Shown here: positions 56,738 to 64,000 of the stretch, piece by piece
How positions within the stretch are numbered: the stretch's first letter is position 1
Layout: every line of letters starts with the position of its first letter
Assembly (NCBI GenBank): GCA_018649725.1
Contig: JABIHH010000070.1
Coordinates: 41,383-105,382 of the forward strand
Length of the DNA stretch: 64,000 nucleotides
Origin: Rhodospirillaceae bacterium
GTDB taxonomy: Bacteria; Pseudomonadota; Alphaproteobacteria; Rhodospirillales; UBA2165
Reading direction: 5' to 3'
Program-made: the position numbers and the translations under genes
The notes under the pieces: model-generated
The model's input: the letters and a program-made list of their open reading frames with translations, nothing else
Told to the model about the DNA's origin: nothing
Database searches by the model: none

Positions 56738-57901
56738 TCAATTAATGCGCCCATAATGCGCCCAATTTAAAATCAATTCAGCGGTTTTCTCTGCGCCACC
56801 CATATCGATCCTATTAGAACTATTTATTGGCTGTAAAACAACCGCGTCGATTGTATTGGCCAGCCTTTCGACCGTCAATTGATCTTCGGGAATTTGGCGG
56901 ATTAGGCCCCGTTCTTCCAGCAATTTCACCCGCAAGGTTTGTTCGGTCTCATGACCGCCGGCATACGGCACGGCAATGGCATTGGCCTTAGTCGCGAGGA
57001 TTTCCATCAATGTGTTATAGCCGCCCTGAGAAATGGAAAGATGACAATTTTTTAGCAAAGTGACAAAATCTGGCCGTGCGCGTTCCACAATAACCCCTTC
57101 TGTTTCTTCTAATTTAAGGGAATCAAACACCTCGTCGGCCATACTGTAGCCGACTAGAATGCGCCAAACCCGATCTGAGATACTTGTTAAGGGACGCGCT
57201 TTAAGGACCGTGCGAAGTAAATTTTTGCCGATAGCGCCACTGCCGGAAGAGACAACTACCTCGCCCTTCCCCTGATCACCGGTTGCTTTTTTTGACCAGT
57301 CTTGATCTGCAACGTAGCCCGTATAGTGAAGCATATCCTGAATATCTTTGGCCCGGTTAAATGTCTTTTCAAACGGGATAAGACTAGGATCGCCATGCAC
57401 AAGAACGTCGTCAAAATAGGTCTGAGCCTTCTCGATCATTTCGGCATCCCGATGCGGTTTGTTTTTCTCGACCAGGATATCGCGTACTGAACTGACGATA
57501 TGAGGGCGTGGATTGGCCTTATTTGCCGCCTCCAGCAAAGGGATCAGCTCAAAGCGCAATTGCCGCCGGCCGAAGGGATAAAGCTCAATCATCAAGACGT
57601 TTGGCTGAATTTCATTGAATATGTCGAGCAATTTTTGCGTTCGTTCTTCTTTCAAAGCATCGTCGACGGGATTGCCATCAGCATCCACCAGCCCGTCAAA
57701 ACTGCGGTCATTGGCGCGCACCGATGGAAGTTGAACGAAAGTCATGCCACTGCTGTCTAAAACCGGCACATCATCGCCGCCGGAAACAACCGTGACCTCC
57801 AGACCCTTAGCCGTCATCGCACGCGCTAGGGTCGCAGCCCGTTTGACGTGCCCGATGCCTAGGAGGTGCTGTACATAAAAGAGGACTTTAGGCTTACTCA
57901 T
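56738..57901 (-). CDS. Glycosyltransferase, MurG-like GT-B fold
   Basis: The 387-residue protein has the GT28-like start VLFYVQHLLGIGHVKRAATLARA and the C-terminal donor site ISQGGYNTLMEIL with VPYAGGHETEQ. Between them lie FGRRQLRFEL and SVRDILVEK segments shared with the gene at 60902-62143. It should transfer a sugar from a nucleotide donor at the cytoplasmic face. The gap to the ABC exporter gene is 114 bases; the gene before it ends six bases upstream. Confidence 0.85.
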   Translation of the reverse strand: MSKPKVLFYVQHLLGIGHVKRAATLARAMTAKGLEVTVVSGGDDVPVLDSSGMTFVQLPSVRANDRSFDGLVDADGNPVDDALKEERTQKLLDIFNEIQPNVLMIELYPFGRRQLRFELIPLLEAANKANPRPHIVSSVRDILVEKNKPHRDAEMIEKAQTYFDDVLVHGDPSLIPFEKTFNRAKDIQDMLHYTGYVADQDWSKKATGDQGKGEVVVSSGSGAIGKNLLRTVLKARPLTSISDRVWRILVGYSMADEVFDSLKLEETEGVIVERARPDFVTLLKNCHLSISQGGYNTLMEILATKANAIAVPYAGGHETEQTLRVKLLEERGLIRQIPEDQLTVERLANTIDAVVLQPINSSNRIDMGGAEKTAELILNWAHYGRIN

Positions 57902-57907
57902 GAGCGG

Positions 57908-58498
57908 TCATTTGGCAGTCATTTGAATGTTAAGTTTCTCAACACTGGGATGCCCGGTCTCGTCCAACTTAAATAACTGAACACAACCATCCAAAAGCTT
58001 CACCGGCGGCTTATCCACCATATCCCAATCGATCGCTGTTGCATAGAACGCCCGAATGAAACCTTTATGAGTTACGGCAATCGTTGGCTCTTGTTGGGCT
58101 GCAATCTCTTGTAACAAGGGCGCCATACGCTGTTGTACATCTCTCGGGCTTTCGCCATTGGGTCCGTGGAAATCCAAACCTTTGGCCTCCCAGGCGACCA
58201 TCAGATCGCCAAGTTCTTCGCGGAGGTCCGATAGTGTTCGCCCTTCCCAATCACCCCAGGCCATCTCAACCAGACGCTCATCGGCGTCAGGCTCAAAGCC
58301 GGCTAATAAAGAAGCCGTCTGATAAGCCCGCTTGAGCGGCGAGGCGAGCCATCTGAATTCGGCAAATTCTTTGGGCAGCTTCCAGCCGGCAACTTCAACA
58401 GCGCCCGCTTCATTGAGCGGAATATCGGTACTTCCCTGAACCAATCCCGTTATATTCCACTCGGTCGGACCGTGGCGAATGAGAGCCAACAACGTCAT
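57908..58498 (-). CDS. Histidine phosphatase superfamily protein
   Basis: The 196-residue enzyme has the catalytic ALIRHGPTEWN motif at the N-terminus (nucleophile His9), the partner ASPLKRAYQTA, VEMAWGDWEGRTL and AVTHKGFIRA with the second His. It removes phosphate from a sugar or metabolite. It overlaps the GT4 gene by four bases and is followed by another glycosyltransferase after six bases, which suggests phosphorylated glycan intermediates as substrate. Confidence 0.86.
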   Translation of the reverse strand: MTLLALIRHGPTEWNITGLVQGSTDIPLNEAGAVEVAGWKLPKEFAEFRWLASPLKRAYQTASLLAGFEPDADERLVEMAWGDWEGRTLSDLREELGDLMVAWEAKGLDFHGPNGESPRDVQQRMAPLLQEIAAQQEPTIAVTHKGFIRAFYATAIDWDMVDKPPVKLLDGCVQLFKLDETGHPSVEKLNIQMTAK

Positions 58499-59616
58499 TT
58501 AAATAAATCCTTCAAAGCTTGGTCGAGGAGTGCAGCTGCCGCATCAAGCGCGTGCTCGGAACGAATAACTCTGATGGCAGTCTCCGACATTGCATCCCGC
58601 TTTTCCCAATCACTTAATAAGGAGCATAGTTTATCAGCAAAATCTGCAGCATTGCCAATTTCCGCCAATAACCCGGTCTCCTGATCGCGGACAATATCAG
58701 CGACCCCACCGGTTTTACCGGCGATGACTGGAAGCCCACAAGCCTGCGCTTCTAACATCGCCATGCCGTAGGCTTCATTGACGGCCGGCCAGACAAATAG
58801 ATCGCTGCCACTCAGCACCGGACTGATCTCCCCCTCGGGCAACTCGCCCAAATAGCTCACCCGATCTAACCCAAGATGCGTTTCAACATCAGCCCTTGCC
58901 GGACCATCACCCACGACCAGCAATTGCCAATCATCGTGAGGGATTTGTTTTAGCGCCTCGCCCAGCACCCCGTAGGATTGCAGTTTGGCATCGTCACGCA
59001 TCATGGCAACGGTCACCAAGATCGGCAGGCTCGGATCAAGTTGATATTTTGATATCAACTCAGCACGTTCTTTATTGCGGCCAGACAAAGGGGGCATTTG
59101 CATAAAAGGCTTTAGAGCTATCAGTCGGCTCGGATCCGCCATGATTGGTAAGACGCAGGCACTGTCCCAGGAATTGAGGCCGATAATTGCATCCGCTTTA
59201 TTGATGATCTCACCAAGCGCTTGATGGCTCAAATCCCAAGGCCCACCAGCGCGCTTCGAAGCGTAGGATACTTCGGCAGCGACATAGGGAATATTGAGCG
59301 TGGCACAAACCTGCGGCCCTATCCAATCCATCGCCTTATAATAAAGATGATATGTAAACCAGACATCCGGTCTCTGATCTTGTGGCTGAGATTGGTAGGC
59401 GGCGATGAGCTGCTTCGCAATTTCAAGGCCTTCCGCTTTCAGTTTCGCTTGAGCATCCGGGACACCTTTAGACTCTCGCGCCGCAAATTCGGTCGCGATA
59501 TCGACATCGTGCCCACCAAATTCCAAAGCCTGAATAAGCGCCCGTGCGACCCGCCGATCACCTGAAGGAACGGGCGAGTTGGGTGATTTCATCGGGGCGT
59601 AGAAAGCAACCTTCAT
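58495..59616 (-). CDS. GT4-family glycosyltransferase
   Basis: The 373-residue protein starts MKVAFYAPMKSPNSPVPSGDRRVAR and has the GT-B donor domain motif SDLFVWPAVNEAYGMAMLEAQACGLPVIAGKTGGVADIV (about 270-308), with the EX7E-type glutamates. Its N-terminal acceptor domain contains DVDIATEFAARESKG. It overlaps both neighbours by four bases. Confidence 0.87.
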   Translation of the reverse strand: MKVAFYAPMKSPNSPVPSGDRRVARALIQALEFGGHDVDIATEFAARESKGVPDAQAKLKAEGLEIAKQLIAAYQSQPQDQRPDVWFTYHLYYKAMDWIGPQVCATLNIPYVAAEVSYASKRAGGPWDLSHQALGEIINKADAIIGLNSWDSACVLPIMADPSRLIALKPFMQMPPLSGRNKERAELISKYQLDPSLPILVTVAMMRDDAKLQSYGVLGEALKQIPHDDWQLLVVGDGPARADVETHLGLDRVSYLGELPEGEISPVLSGSDLFVWPAVNEAYGMAMLEAQACGLPVIAGKTGGVADIVRDQETGLLAEIGNAADFADKLCSLLSDWEKRDAMSETAIRVIRSEHALDAAAALLDQALKDLFK

Positions 59617-60869
59617 GCGACACGATCTATGTCTGGGGTGTCTGGCGTTAGTTCAAATAAGGGGTACACTTTGGTCATGCAGGCTTTAAAGTCAAAGGAG
59701 GCTCTGACTTTTTGTTCACCCGCAGCACCCAAATTCGCCCGATGTTTTGGGTTTTGAATAAGTACCGTCAGTTTTTCTGCCAACATTTGAATATTGCTGG
59801 GCTCGACCAGCAAACCGTTAGTGTCATTTTCGATCAGCTCGGGTATCGCGGAGACGATCGTCGAAAGACAGGCCAACCCTTGAGATTGTGCTTCCATCAA
59901 AACATTGGGCAAGCCGTCCCGATCACCATTACCGGCGACCAAGCTTGCCAGGACAAAAAAGTCAGCCTCCTGATACTGCACGGTTACTTCTTCCTGGGAT
60001 TGCGAGCCAAGCCAGGTGATACGGTCTTCAATGCCCCAACCAAGCGCTGTGCGCTGCAACTTACTGATTAGCGGGCCGCCGCCAACATGGACGAGGTGCC
60101 AGTTCAAATCCTTGGGCAACAAAGCGAGAGCCGCCAACAAATCCGCATAGCCTTTTTTCTCAACAGCGCGCCCGACCGACAAAATTCGAACCGGATCACT
60201 GTCATCAGCCCCGTTGCGATCACTATAAGGTACTTGGCGTGGTGGAAAGCGGCCGAGATCAATGCCGTGATAGGCCAATGTCACTTTGTCTGTCTTATCT
60301 GCTATGGAAGCCAAATAAGAGCGGTTCACTTCGGTGCAGGTCACGGCCCAGGCACAATCTTTTAACTTGTCTCGGAGTTCCAGCTCCGGCGTGGTCCAAA
60401 TATCAACCGCATGGGCTGAGCAAGACCATGGCAAATCTCGAAGCATCGCGGCATAACGCGTGACCGAAGACGGTGTATGCAGAAAATGAGCGTGAAGATG
60501 CTCAACATCATCAGAAAGCTCTGCCGCCAACACCAAAGCCTGACCCCACCGCCTAACGCGGTTGAAAGTTTTATCACGTGCTAAATCCTGTTTCCACGTT
60601 TGGTAGGCTTTCGCGTAGGTTGGCCAACTTCTAACCCGTCGCCAAGCCCGCCAAACCCGACTTATTTCCTGATAAAGATATTCCGGTAAATAAGTGACCG
60701 GCGCTTCAATTTTATCGTGAACGGGATGGGTCTTTTTATCGGTCGGGTGGCGCATAGAGATGATCTGCAGAGGCAGCCCCTGCTTTTCAAGCGCGTGAAT
60801 TTCCTGCGCGATAAAAGTCTCAGAAAGACGCGGATACCCTTTGAGAATTATGGCGGTGGCTTTGGCCAC
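59613..60869 (-). CDS. GT4-family glycosyltransferase
   Basis: The 418-residue enzyme has the acceptor domain motif YPRLSETFIAQEIHALEKQG at 13-32, common in exopolysaccharide GT4 enzymes, LHAHFLHTPSSVTRYAAML and the donor site ADFFVLASLVAGNGDRDGLPNVLMEAQSQGLACLST. It overlaps the next glycosyltransferase gene by four bases; the preceding gene is 32 bases upstream. Confidence 0.88.
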   Translation of the reverse strand: MAKATAIILKGYPRLSETFIAQEIHALEKQGLPLQIISMRHPTDKKTHPVHDKIEAPVTYLPEYLYQEISRVWRAWRRVRSWPTYAKAYQTWKQDLARDKTFNRVRRWGQALVLAAELSDDVEHLHAHFLHTPSSVTRYAAMLRDLPWSCSAHAVDIWTTPELELRDKLKDCAWAVTCTEVNRSYLASIADKTDKVTLAYHGIDLGRFPPRQVPYSDRNGADDSDPVRILSVGRAVEKKGYADLLAALALLPKDLNWHLVHVGGGPLISKLQRTALGWGIEDRITWLGSQSQEEVTVQYQEADFFVLASLVAGNGDRDGLPNVLMEAQSQGLACLSTIVSAIPELIENDTNGLLVEPSNIQMLAEKLTVLIQNPKHRANLGAAGEQKVRASFDFKACMTKVYPLFELTPDTPDIDRVA

Positions 60870-60901
60870 GATTACCTCGTGTTAATTTTCGATAATTGCT
60901 T

Positions 60902-62143
60902 TTATTGATTTATAATAGCGAGATCAGAAGAAGCATCACCTAATCGCTTTTTATCGAAATGCATGCCAACCAGACGGCTGATATTAGGCAGCCCGTTGAG
61001 CAATCCCGGCAGCACTACATCTGATGGCGGATTTTGTTGCGTAAGCTGACGCAACGCCGTTATCATTGGGGAGGTATTTCGAACTCCATCATCGTTCAGC
61101 AGCGACATCAGTCCAAGCTCCTGCGCCCGAGACGCCCGGATATATTGCTCCAAGCGCGGCTGAGTTCGTGGAATTATGACGCCCGGCTTATTAAAGGACA
61201 AAATCTCGCAGAAGGTATTGTAGCCGCCCATGGCAATAACGCCGACCGCATTTTTCATGAGATGCTCGATATGGGCATCAAAAGTGATCGCGTCGACATT
61301 GTCTAATTCATTGATGCGCTGGAGAAAGTTCTCCTGGGCCTCAGACTGCATAAACGGACCAAACACGATCAGTGCGCGATGCGGAATTTGCTCGCCAGAT
61401 TCGTAAGCCCGCAACACCCAGTCGATCAGCACCTCGCCATCGCCGCCGCCGCCAGCGGTCACAAGATAATACGGCTTGTCGGTAATTGCAGCCGGCACAC
61501 TCGCCGACGCATCCGGCACGCCATAGCGCAGATAGCCGGTATAGGTGATTTTGCGCCGAACGGACTCAGGCAAATCCACACCCGTTAGCGGATCATAGAC
61601 CTGCGGCAGACCATAAATCCATAAATCATCATAAATTTCTTCAAGCGCAGGCATGACATTTTTGCGTTCCCATTCGGGCACCAAAAGAGCCGGCTCATCC
61701 ATGACATCGCGCAAACCAAAAACCAGTCGCGTGCCACGTTCTTTTAACATTTTCAACGTATCAGCAACTTCGCCTCTGAGCCCGAGAGGCTCCTTGTCGA
61801 CAATGAAGATATCCGGGTCATAAACATCAGCCGTGTGCTGAATGATTGAGCCACGGAGTTCCATGGTTTTCTCGATATCCATGTGCAAGCTCAGCGCGGT
61901 ATAGTCACCGTTACGCAGTTTAATAACGCCCGGCACCCGAACAAAATCCACCCGTGCCCGAAAGTCAAAGCTACCGATAATCGGCGAGCCCGACAGGATC
62001 AGCACAGAAAGCTTGTTATAAGTTCCGACCAGGGAATGCGCGATCGCCCGGCACCGTCTTAGGTGGCCGAGGCCAAAACTGTCGTGACTGTAAATAAGGA
62101 CACGGCAATCTTCCCGTGCACTAGCGTCCCGCTGGCTAGTCAT
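60902..62143 (-). CDS. Glycosyltransferase, MurG-like GT-B fold
   Basis: The 413-residue protein begins with VLIYSHDSFGLGHLRRCRAIA, the same family as the gene at 56738-57901, and has GLRDVMDEPAL, a TAGGGGDGEVLID nucleotide site and MGGYNTFCEILSFNKPGVIIPR. This is the first gene of the long minus-strand run, 345 bases from the divergent methyltransferase gene, so the main promoter should lie there. Confidence 0.85.
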   Translation of the reverse strand: MTSQRDASAREDCRVLIYSHDSFGLGHLRRCRAIAHSLVGTYNKLSVLILSGSPIIGSFDFRARVDFVRVPGVIKLRNGDYTALSLHMDIEKTMELRGSIIQHTADVYDPDIFIVDKEPLGLRGEVADTLKMLKERGTRLVFGLRDVMDEPALLVPEWERKNVMPALEEIYDDLWIYGLPQVYDPLTGVDLPESVRRKITYTGYLRYGVPDASASVPAAITDKPYYLVTAGGGGDGEVLIDWVLRAYESGEQIPHRALIVFGPFMQSEAQENFLQRINELDNVDAITFDAHIEHLMKNAVGVIAMGGYNTFCEILSFNKPGVIIPRTQPRLEQYIRASRAQELGLMSLLNDDGVRNTSPMITALRQLTQQNPPSDVVLPGLLNGLPNISRLVGMHFDKKRLGDASSDLAIINQ

Positions 62144-62488
62144 TAAATCCCCTAATATCCCTCAATGCGTAACTTTTTTATATGTAACAACGCACTATGA
62201 CATGTAAATACAGCTCTCGGAAAGTGAATTCTGGAAAATTATAACGCAAAACAGCTGAAGTTTTTAACTAAAGATTCGTGCGAAAAATCAAATCTTACAA
62301 ATGGACAAGTCACCCTGAGTTTTCCAATTGTTATAGATCATTTCAACGATTGTAACGTCAGGTAGTTCGGCTCACCATTTTTTATTAATTTTGTTGAGGC
62401 ATTAGTTGATCAAGTTTTAATATATTGATTGTATTTTTATTGCTAACTTATCTGAATAATATCTTTTCAATTCGACAGGAAAATCAAC
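62144..62488 (+). other. AT-rich intergenic region between divergent genes
   Basis: These 345 bases lie between the first glycosyltransferase gene and the methyltransferase gene, and should hold both promoters. Composition is more AT-rich than its surroundings. I found no clear dyad, RNA gene or terminator. GACAGGAAA at about 62475-62483 serves as a weak ribosome binding site for the plus-strand gene. Confidence 0.55.
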
Positions 62489-63724
62489 GTGCATCAGTCT
62501 TCGGAAATGGAACTTATTAGTGAAGGCTTCACTGATCCAAAACGATATATTTACGATCTGGATGATCGGCGCGATGTATGGTTTGATTTCTCAACTGATC
62601 GAGTTGTCCGTCCAATTAACAATGAAGATGCGCTTCGAGCTATCAATCTACTGAAAGACTGCTTTGCGGTTGAATCTATTGATGGCAATACGGTTGTGCA
62701 ACGCAAGATCAAGTATCCCAATTTTATTGGTGTATGGTCTTCTGCTCAAGTCACTCACCAAGCGCGATTTATTCTGGAGATTTACGAACTTCTCAAGGGA
62801 CTGAACGTAAATCTTTTTGATGGACATCCCTGGAATATAATATTTGAAGGAGCACAACCACGATGGATTGATCTTGGATCTTTACGTCGTTTTGATGAAG
62901 CGAGCGGTAGCTGCGTCCGAGAGGTGAACCAATATGTCACTGCGGCAGAATTCTATCGCATCGGGTACTGCAAGGGGTTTAGAGAGAAAACATTTGGCAC
63001 GGGCGAAGTCGAAGACATGCTCAAAGGTGGATTTGAAAGTCTGGCAGAAGAAGACCCCATCTTATCCTACACTGAAAAATTTTATCGACTTAGAGAACGG
63101 GAAGAACGAGATCGCAAGGGTACCTGGATTGGGTATTCAGAGAATCTCGAAATACTCGCAGAGGAGAAGAATTTAACAGCTTACGCAACCACGCTCATTG
63201 ATGTCATAGAAAAGCACGATGCTAAATCAATGATCGATTTGGGTTGCAACAATGGTCAGTACTCAGCCATCGCGGCACGACGTGGTGTTGAAGTTCTTGC
63301 GTTGGATGTCGAAGACGCCCTTATCTGTGAGCTTTTTGAGTATACCTTAAAGCAAAATCTCACCATCACTCCTGTAGTTGCCAATTTATCGCTATATCGG
63401 CATGCGAATGAAATAGTACAGGAACCATTTCGAGCGACGGCAGATATCATTCTTGCCTACGCAATTTTACACCATATGGTGCATAGAGATAGTTATGATT
63501 TTGAACGTTTCTTCGATGAAATCCACTATTTTGAACCGAAGATATTAATCCTAAGTTTCGTGTCCTACGATGATATTAAGTTCGTCGAACCCAAAGATCG
63601 ATTTGATTGGTACAATCAGCAAAATTTTATTAGCGTTGCGAAGAAATTTGGGTATGCAGTCGAGATAGTTCCGACGACCAATACTGCCCGTAATATTTTG
63701 GTCTGTGTTCGCAATAACGCCTAA
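62489..63724 (+). CDS. Kinase-like domain fused to SAM-dependent methyltransferase (NoeA-like)
   Basis: The 411-residue protein has two parts. Residues about 70-140 contain LFDGHPWNIIFEGAQPRWIDLGSL, which recalls the HxDxxxxN and DxG catalytic loops of kinase-like phosphotransferases. Residues about 235-405 are a class I methyltransferase, with motif I SMIDLGCNNGQYSAIAARRG, an EVLALDVED acidic end and ILAYAILHHMVHRD. This arrangement resembles nodulation protein NoeA-type methyltransferases. It is divergent from the glycosyltransferase operon and may modify its glycan. Codons are more AT-rich than those of neighbours. Confidence 0.75.
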   Translation: MHQSSEMELISEGFTDPKRYIYDLDDRRDVWFDFSTDRVVRPINNEDALRAINLLKDCFAVESIDGNTVVQRKIKYPNFIGVWSSAQVTHQARFILEIYELLKGLNVNLFDGHPWNIIFEGAQPRWIDLGSLRRFDEASGSCVREVNQYVTAAEFYRIGYCKGFREKTFGTGEVEDMLKGGFESLAEEDPILSYTEKFYRLREREERDRKGTWIGYSENLEILAEEKNLTAYATTLIDVIEKHDAKSMIDLGCNNGQYSAIAARRGVEVLALDVEDALICELFEYTLKQNLTITPVVANLSLYRHANEIVQEPFRATADIILAYAILHHMVHRDSYDFERFFDEIHYFEPKILILSFVSYDDIKFVEPKDRFDWYNQQNFISVAKKFGYAVEIVPTTNTARNILVCVRNNA

Positions 63725-63826
63725 TTTTATTCGGCTTCCCAGATTTTCCCTGGGTAGCATGTCCTTGAATAGTAGCCAATTAGCGCATTCCTTCCCCGCA
63801 TGTCCGCGTTGGGTCACTAGCAGACA

Positions 63827-64000
63827 TTAGACTCTAAATTCTTCGTATTGGAGGCAATGTAGCAGTTCATCCACGATATTGTGAATCTGAGCCAACAAAA
63901 AATTGGGACGAAACCATTTATGTCGAAATAATTTTGAGACTACAAAAATTATTTCCTTCTCATCATGTGTTTGTTTTTGGCAGCCTAGAAGGTACTTGCC
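63827..64000 (-). CDS. C-terminal end of an unidentified protein (partial)
   Basis: A minus-strand frame of 57 codons is open from the window edge to TAA at 63827-63829. The peptide is protein-like, with FRHKWFRPNFLLAQIHNIVDELLHCL. The composition is not that of a random AT-rich frame and the neighbouring frames are closed. Without the remaining sequence it could still be chance. No family recognised. Confidence 0.35.
   Translation of the reverse strand, partial: GKYLLGCQKQTHDEKEIIFVVSKLFRHKWFRPNFLLAQIHNIVDELLHCLQYEEFRV

Noticed and set aside
63551..63817. Minus-strand frame of 88 residues over the methyltransferase 3-prime end.
   Set aside because: Mostly antisense to a supported gene, with no ribosome binding site or recognisable motif.

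Overview
The window looks like a chromosomal segment of a Gram-negative proteobacterium, most likely a facultatively anaerobic alphaproteobacterium of moderate GC. This is inferred from gene content (two-component/DegP envelope module, TctC/TctA transporter, class Xi glutathione transferase, YbaN and DUF2189 membrane proteins) and from short palindromic intergenic repeats of a style common in that class. No rRNA, tRNA, CRISPR array, phage or insertion sequence was recognised.

1-15.3 kb: aromatic and acyl-CoA metabolism. A plus-strand operon holds the tail of an indolepyruvate:ferredoxin oxidoreductase alpha subunit, its beta subunit, and three subunits whose order, lengths and iron-sulfur ligands fit 4-hydroxybenzoyl-CoA reductase (hcrCAB). 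Facing it, a minus-strand operon holds an acyl-CoA dehydrogenase, a carboxyltransferase collinear with glutaconyl-CoA decarboxylase alpha, a BioY biotin transporter, a 71-residue biotin carrier, a 56-residue gamma-type subunit, the sodium-pumping beta subunit and an unassigned 73-residue membrane protein. Together these resemble the strict-anaerobe route glutaryl-CoA -> glutaconyl-CoA -> crotonyl-CoA + CO2 coupled to Na+ export. A c5-like cytochrome, a metallo-hydrolase and an 846-residue FecR/Glu-Pro/RTX surface protein follow.

15.5-33 kb: an MlaF-like ATPase, a class I amidotransferase-type hydrolase, a lactonase-like metallo-hydrolase, a TctC plus TctA-TctB fusion transporter, a LysR regulator divergent from a flavin monooxygenase and a glutathionyl-hydroquinone reductase-like protein, two tandem arylsulfotransferase-like propeller paralogues, a thioesterase, a DUF3179 protein, a secreted nuclease and small membrane proteins. 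Palindromic intergenic repeats cluster at 29.5-33.2 kb.

33-46.5 kb: housekeeping and envelope functions. These are a histidine kinase/response regulator/DegP stress module, a membrane-anchored receiver-like protein, an M20 amidohydrolase, nadA-nadC, formate-tetrahydrofolate ligase, a methyltransferase, an EamA exporter, and DUF2189 and YbaN proteins.

46.5-62.2 kb: a near-continuous minus-strand run of 11 genes. It holds four glycosyltransferases with an embedded histidine phosphatase, a 1190-residue protein joining an ABC exporter with an expanded, duplicated ATPase domain to a cyclic-nucleotide-binding domain and a degenerate GGDEF domain, a small membrane protein, and a complete oligopeptide-type ABC importer. 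I see this as the best candidate for an undescribed system: a glycoconjugate assembly and export locus with a nucleotide-sensing transporter. A divergent kinase-like/methyltransferase fusion gene and a gene fragment at the edge complete the window.
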